NCBI GenBank assembly: GCA_030607635.1
Contig: JAUWJP010000078.1
Coordinates: 1 to 7,475 of the forward strand
DNA: 7,475 bases
Source of the DNA: Candidatus Aminicenantota bacterium
GTDB lineage: Bacteria; Acidobacteriota; Aminicenantia; Aminicenantales; Aminicenantaceae
Direction: 5' to 3'
A program made the position numbers and the translations under genes. Below are positions 1 to 5,978 of the stretch, in pieces. Position 1 is the stretch's first letter, and every line of letters begins with the position of its first letter. The notes under the pieces are model-generated. The model did not search any database, was not told where the DNA came from, and saw only the letters and a list, made by a program, of their open reading frames with translations.

Positions 1-354
1 TATCTTCTTCGCTCCGGAAAAAATACGCGCTCCAGGCACGATAACCACTCTTCCCTGAAATAAGGGCTACCTTCCTCGCTCACAGGTATTTCCTTTTCGT
101 AACTTTATTAATCTTGGTCCTGTCCCAGTTGATCTAATCGTATACCTTTTCTGAAATAGTTGCAAGATGTCCATCGCTTCGTAAAAACCAAGCAAGCAGC
201 TCACCAGGACTCACTGAACCCAGCCTCCACCCGATAAAATAAAGAATGTGCGCTTATCACTTTTATTCATAGCAAGTATATTAATACATATAATGTCCCG
301 CATTCTCAATGCCCTTTCAAGATGAGATTTAGGGTGATATTTATCTGAACACCC
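1..354 (-). pseudogene. Decayed protein-coding remnant, family not recognised
   Basis: I do not recognise a family. On the minus strand, positions 354-211 are open and encode about 47 residues, including LERALRMRDIICINILAMNK and RTFFILSGGGWVQ, before a TGA at 213-211. A frame change near 214 gives a second stretch, SPGELLAWFLRSDGHLATIS, down to a TAG at 136-134. The same frame resumes with INWDRTKINKVTKRKYL, meets a TGA at 82-80, and continues as ARKVALISGKSGYRAWSAYF to the window edge. The pieces join into a plausible single protein with amphipathic helices. The part after 214 vaguely recalls a winged helix-turn-helix followed by a basic beta wing, but this is only an impression. A TAA at 357-355 closes the frame upstream, so the original start is missing or lies in another frame. 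It could also be chance open sequence or an assembly with errors. Confidence 0.4.
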
Positions 355-408
355 TTAACCTTGTTAAATGAGCTTCCTCACCTTAAGAGGCTAACAATTT
401 TTTTATGG

Positions 409-432
409 AATAAATAAGATTAATAAATAAGA
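409..432. repeat. Short AT-rich tandem repeat, 13-bp period
   Basis: The 11-mer AATAAATAAGA occurs perfectly at 409-419 and again at 422-432, separated by TT. It lies in the gene-free stretch downstream of tilS (355-484). I see no gene, convincing terminator or RNA in that stretch. The repeat may be simple AT-rich drift. Confidence 0.55.
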
Positions 433-484
433 CAGATAAAGAGAGAGGAATGTCTTTAAGCTAAGGGAGGGATATTTTTTCTTT

Positions 485-1867
485 TTACAGCTTTTTTATC
501 GCAAAAATATCGCTTGTCCCCTTCTCGACTTTAGACTTTTCTGAGACGGGAAGTCCAAGAATCCAGATGATCTTGTCTCCAGAGAGAAAAACTGGCCGTC
601 TTTCTCTCTCTGATAACGGAATACCTTTAGCTCTCATTATTTCCTTGAGCTTCTTTTGACCAGGGGCTCCTAAAGGCTGATACCGGTCTCCTTCACTGCG
701 GTTTCGAACCAGAAGGGGAAATTTCAATTTCCCCAGATCAAGGAATACTCTGGTTTGATCATCGAAATCAAAAGGGAGAGATTTCCCTCTTTTTATCTTT
801 TTTCCTTCAAACTTCAATTTAAGCTCTTTTATTTCAAGAGGCGCTTTCCCTTCCCACCTGTATTCATATCTTATCTTTGGAGTAACCTTGCTTTTCAGAA
901 ATATCTGACCTTGCTCTCTTCGCAAAATATGATCTTTTCTTAAAGGGAATTCTTTCTTCTCCTTAAGACTTAAAACAGATTCAATATCTCCGAAAGAAAT
1001 TTCTCTCAGGTTTCCTCTTAACTCAGAGATAAAACCCCGGACAACCCGCCTTGCCATTGCCCGGGGAAGAGAGGAAAGAGGTTTAACCTCAAGAGAAATC
1101 TGATTATTTTTTTTCAACACCGCCTTTTTTTTTTTCTCTTGGGCTATTTTTTCCAAAAGACTGTCTTCTTCACGGATGATGGAGGCTATCCTGCCCAAGC
1201 TGGATACTATTTCAGGCTCAAAATTCTCTTGAATATAGGGAATAAGATCAAGCCTTATCCTGTTTCGCAAGAAGCGCCGGTCAAGATTGCTCTCGTCGAT
1301 CCGGAATTCTATCCCTTTCCTCTTAAGATATGCCTCGATATCCTGGCGCTCGACCTGAATGAGGGGCCTGATAATCGTACCTTCCACCAGGGGAAAGATA
1401 CCGGCCAGCCCTCGAAGTCCGCTTCCCCTCATGAGCCGCATCATAAAAGTTTCTGCCTGATCGGTCATGGTATGACCAGTGGCAATTTTGGCTCCCCCGA
1501 TCTTAAGAGCAGTTTTTTTTAAGAAATCATACCTGAGTTCTCTTCCTGCCTCCTCGATATTCAGCTTCTTTGCCCGCGCATAGGAGCGAACATCTTTGCT
1601 GCCGACAAAAATCGGAAGGGAATATTTCCGGGCCATGCGCTTGACAAATTGTTCATCCTCATCTGCTTTCTGGCGAAGCTTGTGGTTAAAGTGACCCAGG
1701 AAAAGCTCAAAAGACCATCCCTCTCGAAGTTCAAGGAGCAGGTTGAGTAAACCTGTGGAATCAACTCCTCCTGAGTAGGCGATGAGAATCCTGTCTTTTT
1801 TCTCGAGGAGCTTGTATTCCTGGATGGTTTTTCTAATTCTCTCTAAAATCATTTGACTCTGCTTCAT
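485..1867 (-). CDS. tilS: tRNA(Ile)-lysidine synthase TilS
   Basis: TilS is a cytoplasmic enzyme that uses ATP and lysine to convert C34 of tRNA-Ile2 (anticodon CAU) to lysidine, so the tRNA reads AUA and is charged with isoleucine. The N-terminal PP-loop is clear: SGGVDS at residues 32-37, GHTMTDQAET at 131-140, RPLI at 167-170, DESN at 191-194 and RNRIR at 201-205. A middle helical region follows, then the C-terminal TilS domain at about 385-450 (RNRSEGDRYQPLG, then LKEIMRAKGIP). The length of 460 aa is normal for the long form. The first ATG (1867) has no good ribosome site. An ATG at 1852 gives MILERIRKTIQ, closer to typical TilS starts, and has AAGCAGAG four bases upstream, so the true start may be 1852. 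It lies 132 bp downstream of a CAU tRNA on the same strand. An 11-A run at 1125-1135 encodes part of KKKK. Confidence 0.96.
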   Translation of the reverse strand: MKQSQMILERIRKTIQEYKLLEKKDRILIAYSGGVDSTGLLNLLLELREGWSFELFLGHFNHKLRQKADEDEQFVKRMARKYSLPIFVGSKDVRSYARAKKLNIEEAGRELRYDFLKKTALKIGGAKIATGHTMTDQAETFMMRLMRGSGLRGLAGIFPLVEGTIIRPLIQVERQDIEAYLKRKGIEFRIDESNLDRRFLRNRIRLDLIPYIQENFEPEIVSSLGRIASIIREEDSLLEKIAQEKKKKAVLKKNNQISLEVKPLSSLPRAMARRVVRGFISELRGNLREISFGDIESVLSLKEKKEFPLRKDHILRREQGQIFLKSKVTPKIRYEYRWEGKAPLEIKELKLKFEGKKIKRGKSLPFDFDDQTRVFLDLGKLKFPLLVRNRSEGDRYQPLGAPGQKKLKEIMRAKGIPLSERERRPVFLSGDKIIWILGLPVSEKSKVEKGTSDIFAIKKL

Positions 1868-1919
1868 GGTTTTTATTCAGGCCTGACGTCTTTTGAAGAC
1901 CGAGCTAAAATTCATTAAC

Positions 1920-1971
1920 GCATTCCTGGAAATAAGATCTAAACCTGCATGCACGCCTGGAAATAAGCTCT
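1920..1971. repeat. Imperfect direct repeat upstream of tilS
   Basis: Two 21-bp copies start at 1920 and 1951, so they are 31 bp apart, about three helical turns. They match at 18 of 21 positions and share the perfect core CCTGGAAATAAG (1925-1936 and 1956-1967). They sit between the tRNA 3' end and the tilS start. This spacing would suit two protein sites on one DNA face, but no regulator can be named from the sequence. Confidence 0.6.
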
Positions 1972-1999
1972 CTATCTGCTTTTCCCAAGAAATACAAAG

Positions 2000-2073
2000 T
2001 GGCGGTGGAGGGACTCGAACCCCCGACACTGCGGATATGAGCCGCATGCTCTAACCGCCTGAGCTACACCGCC
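2000..2073 (-). tRNA. tRNA, anticodon CAU; most likely elongator tRNA-Met
   Basis: The minus strand folds as a complete cloverleaf. The acceptor is GGCGGTG/CACCGCC, the D stem GCTC/GAGC, the anticodon stem TGCGG/CCGCA and its loop CTCATAT. The T stem is GGGGG/CCCTC with loop TTCGAGT. The anticodon CAU could be initiator Met, elongator Met or Ile2. Initiator is excluded by the paired G1-C72 and by the lack of three consecutive G-C pairs (GGG/CCC) at 29-31/39-41. Ile2 is less likely because pairs 4-69 and 5-68 are G-C. I recall C4-G69 and C5-G68 as TilS determinants in E. coli tRNA-Ile2. The acceptor and T arm resemble elongator Met genes. The discriminator is A at 2000, and CCA is not encoded, since CTT follows. 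U38 is slightly unusual. Confidence 0.93.
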
Positions 2074-2075
2074 GG

Positions 2076-2093
2076 TGGCTAAAATTTTAGCCA
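2076..2093. repeat. 18-bp perfect palindrome abutting the tRNA 5' end
   Basis: TGGCTAAAATTTTAGCCA is its own exact reverse complement and ends three bases before the tRNA. It contains the -10 box of the predicted tRNA promoter. No T-run follows on either strand, so it does not look like an intrinsic terminator. It could be an operator over the -10/start region or coincidental symmetry. Confidence 0.75.
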
Positions 2094-2112
2094 AATCCCC
2101 GATCTAAGTCAA
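2084..2112 (-). promoter_or_regulatory. Predicted sigma-70-type promoter for the tRNA (and perhaps tilS)
   Basis: On the minus strand, TTGACT (2112-2107, 5 of 6 consensus) is followed by exactly 17 bp and then TAAAAT (2089-2084, 5 of 6). A start about seven bases further on falls near 2077, only about four bases before the mature tRNA 5' end at 2073. The placement immediately upstream of a stable RNA gene supports it. I see no comparably good promoter in the 132 bp between the tRNA and tilS, so read-through into tilS is plausible. Confidence 0.72.
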
Positions 2113-2117
2113 TTTAA

Positions 2118-2146
2118 GTTAATACAGTGTCCAGGACATATTAAAC
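2118..2146. repeat. 29-bp imperfect dyad just upstream of the tRNA promoter
   Basis: GTTAATA (2118-2124) pairs with TATTAAAC (2139-2146), which has one extra A. Inside lie TGTCC (2128-2132) and GGACA (2134-2138) around a single central A, with CAG at 2125-2127 unpaired. The tight centre makes an RNA hairpin poor and favours a dimeric protein site. Its edge is five bases from the -35 box, where an activator or repressor could act. No regulator is identifiable. Confidence 0.45.
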
Positions 2147-2187
2147 AGTTCATGTCATGAGATACGGATATTCTGACTACCAGATGA

Positions 2188-2211
2188 CAATAAAATGGAA
2201 GAGTTTTATTG
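2188..2211 (-). terminator. AT-rich hairpin after the pilus/secretion operon; weak terminator candidate
   Basis: CAATAAAA and TTTTATTG form a perfect 8-bp inverted repeat around an 8-base loop. It begins 20 bases after the secretin stop codon on the transcribed strand. The stem is almost all A-U, and no separate U-tract follows, although the 3' arm is itself U-rich. It is the only hairpin near the operon end, but a typical intrinsic terminator would have a GC-rich stem. Confidence 0.3.
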
Positions 2212-2230
2212 GAGAGGGATATGCGGACTC

Positions 2231-4375
2231 CTACCTGACAACAACACGACTTTGGCCTGTCTCAAACATCAGGGTTTGGCCTGTAGGCTTATTCGCCGAG
2301 ACACTCGTGACCTGGACTGTGCTCTCACCCTTACTCACAGCTTGAAAGATAAGCGTGGCGATACTTCCTGTTCCTTTAATCCCTTCGCCAATATCAGTAC
2401 TTGAAAATCCGATAGTGCAGATTCCGGAGGAATTATCGATATTCTTCAAGAAGGGCACATCTTTTCCAAGCCGGTTAAGGAATTCTCTTTTAATGACTTC
2501 TTTCAATTTCACTGACGCTGGATCGAAGCTTATGTTCAAGGACATGCTGCTGATATCCTCTTGAATTCTGGCATTGACACTAACCCGAAATTCTCGATTC
2601 TGGGGAACTTCAAAATTTGCCGGCGTCAGGAAAACCTGGTTCTGTTCCCTTCTTCTCGCCATATCCTCTACCTCTGCTCTTCGCCTCGTCCTTCGCTCAG
2701 CAAGCGCCTCCTCAGGCGGACCACGCCTTGCACTTACCGCAGGAGAAATTCCGCCAAGGTCAACCCAGAGAGGTTTCAGATCTTCCTCGCTTATAGGAAC
2801 TGTGCGGATAATATAGGGAGTAATGGTCAGGATGACATCCGTTTGCTGGATTACCTGGTCAGTGCTGGAAAAAAGTCTTCCCAGGATAGGGATGTTCTTA
2901 AGCCCGGCTATGCCGCTTATGGTTTTTCTCTCTTCATCCTTTAACAAACCAGCCAGCAGGTTTGTCTCCCCATCCTTAAGCCTGATTATATTCTTCACTT
3001 CCCTTGTGGCAATAATGGGAATATCGGCATACCCGGCTCCGCCGAGGGATTTTATTTTTATATCTAATTCCAAGGTGATTTCTTTCTCAAAATGAATCGT
3101 GGGCGTAATCTTGACATCGATTCCGACATCCTCGTACTGAAAGGAAGTCAGAGGCTGCTGAGCGTATCCTCCTGCTGCGATAGGAGTAAATGTGGTTCGC
3201 GGAATAGGGATTTTATCTCCTACCACGTACTTTATTTCTTCCCCGTCAATACCCCGAAGTCTGGGTTGGGAGATTATCTTGGTGTCTGAATCTGCTTCCA
3301 AAAACTGTACAACAGCACCAGGAAGAGTGACTTGAAAATGTTCAGATTTGGAAAAATCTATGCCCTTCAGTTTAAACCAGCCTTGCTCATCCGCCCCAGA
3401 TCCTTCAGAGCCAGTGTATCTGAAGCCTATTAAACCCTGTTCTAGCTCCAGACCCAACTGTCTCAGTCTCACCCGAGAAACTTCCATTATTTCCAAATCG
3501 ATCATGACCTCTCCCTTTGGCTTATCCCAAATCTTGATGATTTTTCCCGCCAATTCTATAACAGCAGGAGTATCCCTTAAGGTGACAGTGTTTATATTTT
3601 TATCAACAATGATATTCGGTGCTTTATATTGAGTCCTAAGCATCTGTGTGAGAGAAACGCGAATATCCTCAGCCCTGATATTGGAGAGATAGAAGGTTTT
3701 GATTGCATTCAGCTCATACTGAATTCTTTTTTGGGGTAGGTCAGGAGCAATAATAATTGTTCTCTCATCTATAATCCTGTAAAAATTCTTGGAGGCCAAA
3801 CAAAGCGAATTGAGAGCCTGTTCAAAAATCATATCAACAAGGTCAATGGAAAAAGTGATATCCCTGAATTGTTCATCAAAGAGAACATTCACTCGAGCAT
3901 GTTTTCCCAAAGCTTGAAAAATTGAGCGGAGATTGGCATCGACAAATTTCAAGTGAATCTCTTCTTTATCAACCTTAAGCTTAACCGGAGGTTCTATCCT
4001 AACCTTCTTTGGTTCCTCTTCGTTAACTTCTTCCTCGATAAGGCTTTTCGCCTCCGCAGCTATAATTCTGTGTAAAGGATCATAGGAAAGGGCTTTTTCA
4101 TACTCAACGAGAGCTTCCTCCTTTTTCCCTTGAAAGGCAAGCTCCCGAGCTTTAATAAGATGAGCGGTGCTGGCAACAAGTTTAGCCCGGAAAAGTGCAA
4201 GACGATAGACAGAATTCTCAGGACTCTCCAGTGCTGCCCTTTCGTAGTATTTGACGGCCTCATCCCAATTCTTGCCGATTGCTGCCTCATTGCCTAACTT
4301 ATAGCTTCGACTTAATCCCGCACAACCCCAAAAGGTCAGAGCAATTATTGTCAAAAGTACTATTTTTCTCATCAT
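2231..4375 (-). CDS. Secretin (PilQ/GspD family) with lipobox, TPR repeats and C-terminal cohesin-like domain
   Basis: This forms the outer-membrane ring through which a pilus or secreted protein passes. Residues 1-18 are a signal ending FWGC, a lipobox-like site with Cys18 as probable lipidation point. Two TPR-like helical repeats cover about 25-58 and 73-106, followed by an acidic linker. An STN domain lies at about 136-212 and a second N domain at 220-286. The secretin core is at about 290-525 and includes LLAGLLKDE (473-481), GLKNIPILGRLFSS (491-504) and TDVILTITPYII (512-523). A charged Arg/Glu linker (about 545-577) leads to a cohesin-like beta domain (about 578-714). There is no AMIN domain as in proteobacterial PilQ. 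The start overlaps the pilP-like stop as ATGA. The ribosome site fits the second ATG (4372) slightly better. It is the last gene of the operon. The family is certain; PilQ versus GspD is not. Confidence 0.95.
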   Translation of the reverse strand: MMRKIVLLTIIALTFWGCAGLSRSYKLGNEAAIGKNWDEAVKYYERAALESPENSVYRLALFRAKLVASTAHLIKARELAFQGKKEEALVEYEKALSYDPLHRIIAAEAKSLIEEEVNEEEPKKVRIEPPVKLKVDKEEIHLKFVDANLRSIFQALGKHARVNVLFDEQFRDITFSIDLVDMIFEQALNSLCLASKNFYRIIDERTIIIAPDLPQKRIQYELNAIKTFYLSNIRAEDIRVSLTQMLRTQYKAPNIIVDKNINTVTLRDTPAVIELAGKIIKIWDKPKGEVMIDLEIMEVSRVRLRQLGLELEQGLIGFRYTGSEGSGADEQGWFKLKGIDFSKSEHFQVTLPGAVVQFLEADSDTKIISQPRLRGIDGEEIKYVVGDKIPIPRTTFTPIAAGGYAQQPLTSFQYEDVGIDVKITPTIHFEKEITLELDIKIKSLGGAGYADIPIIATREVKNIIRLKDGETNLLAGLLKDEERKTISGIAGLKNIPILGRLFSSTDQVIQQTDVILTITPYIIRTVPISEEDLKPLWVDLGGISPAVSARRGPPEEALAERRTRRRAEVEDMARRREQNQVFLTPANFEVPQNREFRVSVNARIQEDISSMSLNISFDPASVKLKEVIKREFLNRLGKDVPFLKNIDNSSGICTIGFSSTDIGEGIKGTGSIATLIFQAVSKGESTVQVTSVSANKPTGQTLMFETGQSRVVVR

Positions 4376-4872
4376 CTCTCTCCTTCTAAATAATATCTCC
4401 TTTTCTGGGAATCCGAACCGATGATTTCTATCTCTTCAGGTGTAATCTCTCCAATTTTTACGCCTTCGCTTATAACTTCTCCACTCTCTACAGTCAGGGC
4501 GTCTCCTTCAAAAACAATAAGGGCAACCATCTTAACGTCGGAAATGACGTATCCGATGTATTTTATGTTTAGAGGTAGAGAAGAAGAGACCTCATACTTA
4601 CCAGGGAGGGTTGGATTCTGCTGTTGGTTCTGCCGCAATTTAACTGGATTCCTTTCAATCTCCCTGCTTACTGACCTTCTAAGAGTAAAAATGTTCCTTA
4701 CCGGGGATCCGAGCTCTATTTTCTCTCTCAACAACAGGTTCTTTCTGATAAGACCTTTTTCTCCACCTTTTTCAAGCCCTTTCTTCTGAAGTTTTTCCTC
4801 TCCAGCCCAAATACTTAGACCTATACTCAGGAAAAGGATGAAAAAAGCTGACGTAATCTCTTTAGCTTTCAT
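4372..4872 (-). CDS. pilP: PilP/GspC-like periplasmic connector protein
   Basis: PilP-type proteins link the inner-membrane PilN/PilO complex to the N domains of the secretin. Numbering from the chosen start, residues 5-23 are a hydrophobic signal peptide or anchor (ITSAFFILFLSIGLSIWAG) with no cysteine. A basic, low-complexity linker follows, with GSPVRNIFTLR at 55-65. The C-terminal HR-like beta domain is at about 99-153, with LNIKYIGYVI, VALIVFEGD, VESGEVISEGVKIGEI and a final EIEIIG, the pattern of PilP and GspC. At 166 aa it is a normal size. The ORF opens at 4890, but 4872 is preferred because GGCGGG (4883-4878) lies five bases upstream and the signal peptide then starts cleanly. It overlaps pilO by 11 bp and the secretin start by 4 bp. 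Known PilP proteins are often lipoproteins, and this one is not. Confidence 0.78.
   Translation of the reverse strand: MKAKEITSAFFILFLSIGLSIWAGEEKLQKKGLEKGGEKGLIRKNLLLREKIELGSPVRNIFTLRRSVSREIERNPVKLRQNQQQNPTLPGKYEVSSSLPLNIKYIGYVISDVKMVALIVFEGDALTVESGEVISEGVKIGEITPEEIEIIGSDSQKRRYYLEGER
4380..4385 (-). promoter_or_regulatory. Ribosome binding site of the secretin
   Basis: AAGGAG on the minus strand is the strongest Shine-Dalgarno sequence in this operon. It lies four bases before the ATG at 4375 and seven before the ATG at 4372, so the second ATG (protein beginning MRKIVLL) has the better spacing. A strong site on the last gene would suit a protein needed in many copies per machine. Confidence 0.7.
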
Positions 4873-5428
4873 AATAGCCCGCCAAAACAACTCTTAACTC
4901 GAGCACATTTCCTCCAGCATCAATGTTCAAAAAATCAATTTTTTCTATTAGCAAGAATCTTGGAAACTCTTCTACAGAATGAATAAATCTTTTCAAGGAC
5001 AAATAAGATCCCTTTATGTCAAAGGTTACGTTAATCTTTTTTATCGTTTCTCCCTTAAATTCAACATAATTGTACCTTTTTCTAGAAGAAACATTGATCC
5101 GCGCTTTGTTCAAGAGCTGCTCGAGGTCAAGCCTTAGCCGCTCGAAACCTTCTTTATCATCATCATAAAAATATTTCTTTTTCAGCTCATCCATATCCCC
5201 CCGAGCGTCTTGCCATCTAATCCATTCTCCTTCCTTTTCTATCTTTGTCTTATCGAGCTGCTCGTAATTTTTCTGCTTGACTGAATGTGAGGAAAGAGCT
5301 TTAAAATAACTCCTCCTCTGGGAGAGAGAAACCAACAGGAGGAAGAGTACAACTCCTGCGATCATAACACAGAGGACGAGGAGTATTTTTTTCTCTTTGT
5401 CGTTCAATAAATCAAATATTTTTTTCAT
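4862..5428 (-). CDS. pilO: PilO-like inner-membrane platform protein
   Basis: PilO pairs with PilN in the inner membrane and aligns the machine in the periplasm. The protein is 188 aa, close to the usual size. Residues 1-13 are a charged cytoplasmic tail and about 14-36 form one transmembrane helix (ILLVLCVMIAGVVLFLLLVS). A periplasmic coiled-coil-like helix follows (about 37-105, rich in Lys, Glu and Gln). The C-terminal ferredoxin-like part includes KINVTFDIKGSYLSLKRFIH and FPRFLLIEKIDFLN, typical of PilO/GspM. It overlaps pilN by 17 bp and the pilP-like gene by 11 bp. A GGAG lies about 13 bases before the ATG, too far to be ideal, so translation is probably coupled to pilN. The assignment rests on topology, the C-terminal motif and position. 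Confidence 0.85.
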   Translation of the reverse strand: MKKIFDLLNDKEKKILLVLCVMIAGVVLFLLLVSLSQRRSYFKALSSHSVKQKNYEQLDKTKIEKEGEWIRWQDARGDMDELKKKYFYDDDKEGFERLRLDLEQLLNKARINVSSRKRYNYVEFKGETIKKINVTFDIKGSYLSLKRFIHSVEEFPRFLLIEKIDFLNIDAGGNVLELRVVLAGYYES

Positions 5429-5978
5429 AGTTTAACGAAATCTCCGAGATGAGTAATCCCCTTTCGTTTTCTGCTTCGCTTATTATTCTTATTTGATTAA
5501 ATTTCAAAGCTTTTAAATTATTGTAAAGCTCTAAAAGATCATCCACACTCGAATAAGCAACTTTGAAGCTCAACTGCACTCTTGAATCCTTGGCGAGCGT
5601 GGGTGCCATGGAGACAATATAACTCGAATCGGGAAGAGAATTCTCTAAATCAGAGAGAAACTCTATCCAGGAAAAACTTTTCCCTAAAATAATACTGTTA
5701 ATCAAATCAACTTTTCCTTTATATTTTATGATTGCATCTTCGATTTTGGCGGAAAAATCCTCTTCGTCTCGCTGAGCATCTTTTATCAGTTTATCTGTCC
5801 TCTTGACGGAAGCTCTTGTTTCCTGAGCTTTGGCTTTGTATTCAACAAAGATTTTGCCGGCAAAAAAAGAAATAAGAAGAAGAGCAACCACGAGCGAGGA
5901 TAGAATTAAATAAAAAAACCTCCTGTTACGCAGAGGATGACTCGCTAAATTCAAGCTTAATCGTGTACGTTCTATCAT
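5412..5978 (-). CDS. pilN: PilN-like inner-membrane platform protein
   Basis: PilN inserts a short cytoplasmic peptide into PilM and dimerises with PilO. Here the N-terminus has LSLNLASHPLRNRRFF (residues 7-22), matching the conserved INLNLA-type PilM-binding segment. One transmembrane helix follows at about 23-43 (YLILSSLVVALLLISFFAGK). A periplasmic coiled-coil-like helix (about 46-90) leads to a PilN fold with SFSWIEFLSDLENSLPDSSY and QLSFKVAYSSVDDLLELYNN. At 188 aa it is a normal length. The ATG overlaps the pilM stop as ATGA and the 3' end overlaps pilO by 17 bp, which indicates translational coupling. The intact PilM-binding segment suggests the divergent PilM next door still acts as a scaffold. 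Confidence 0.9.
   Translation of the reverse strand: MIERTRLSLNLASHPLRNRRFFYLILSSLVVALLLISFFAGKIFVEYKAKAQETRASVKRTDKLIKDAQRDEEDFSAKIEDAIIKYKGKVDLINSIILGKSFSWIEFLSDLENSLPDSSYIVSMAPTLAKDSRVQLSFKVAYSSVDDLLELYNNLKALKFNQIRIISEAENERGLLISEISLNYEKNI

Noticed and set aside
1..83. Possible GTG-started gene on the minus strand running off the window, with AGGAAA upstream
   Set aside because: Its 27 codons match nothing, while the alternative frame over the same bases continues the remnant seen at 354-84 and looks more protein-like.
371..400. Plus-strand hairpin followed by a T-run, resembling an intrinsic terminator
   Set aside because: The stem needs a three-base bulge, the T-run is separated from it by five bases, and no plus-strand gene lies upstream to terminate.
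1139..1522. A 127-codon open frame on the plus strand, antisense to tilS
   Set aside because: It is a shadow of the strongly conserved tilS frame, with no recognisable domain and no plausible ribosome site.
2000..2073. Reading the CAU tRNA as tRNA-Ile2, the TilS substrate
   Set aside because: Closeness to tilS is tempting, but acceptor pairs 4-69 and 5-68 are G-C instead of the C-G pairs I recall for tRNA-Ile2, and the arms look like elongator Met. An isotype model could still overturn this.
2076..2093. The 18-bp palindrome as a terminator of the upstream operon
   Set aside because: There is no U-tract after it on either strand, and it coincides with the -10 box of a well-spaced promoter.
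2561..2944. A 127-codon plus-strand open frame, and several shorter ones, antisense to the secretin
   Set aside because: The opposite frame is an unmistakable secretin. These translations are low-complexity and match nothing I recognise.
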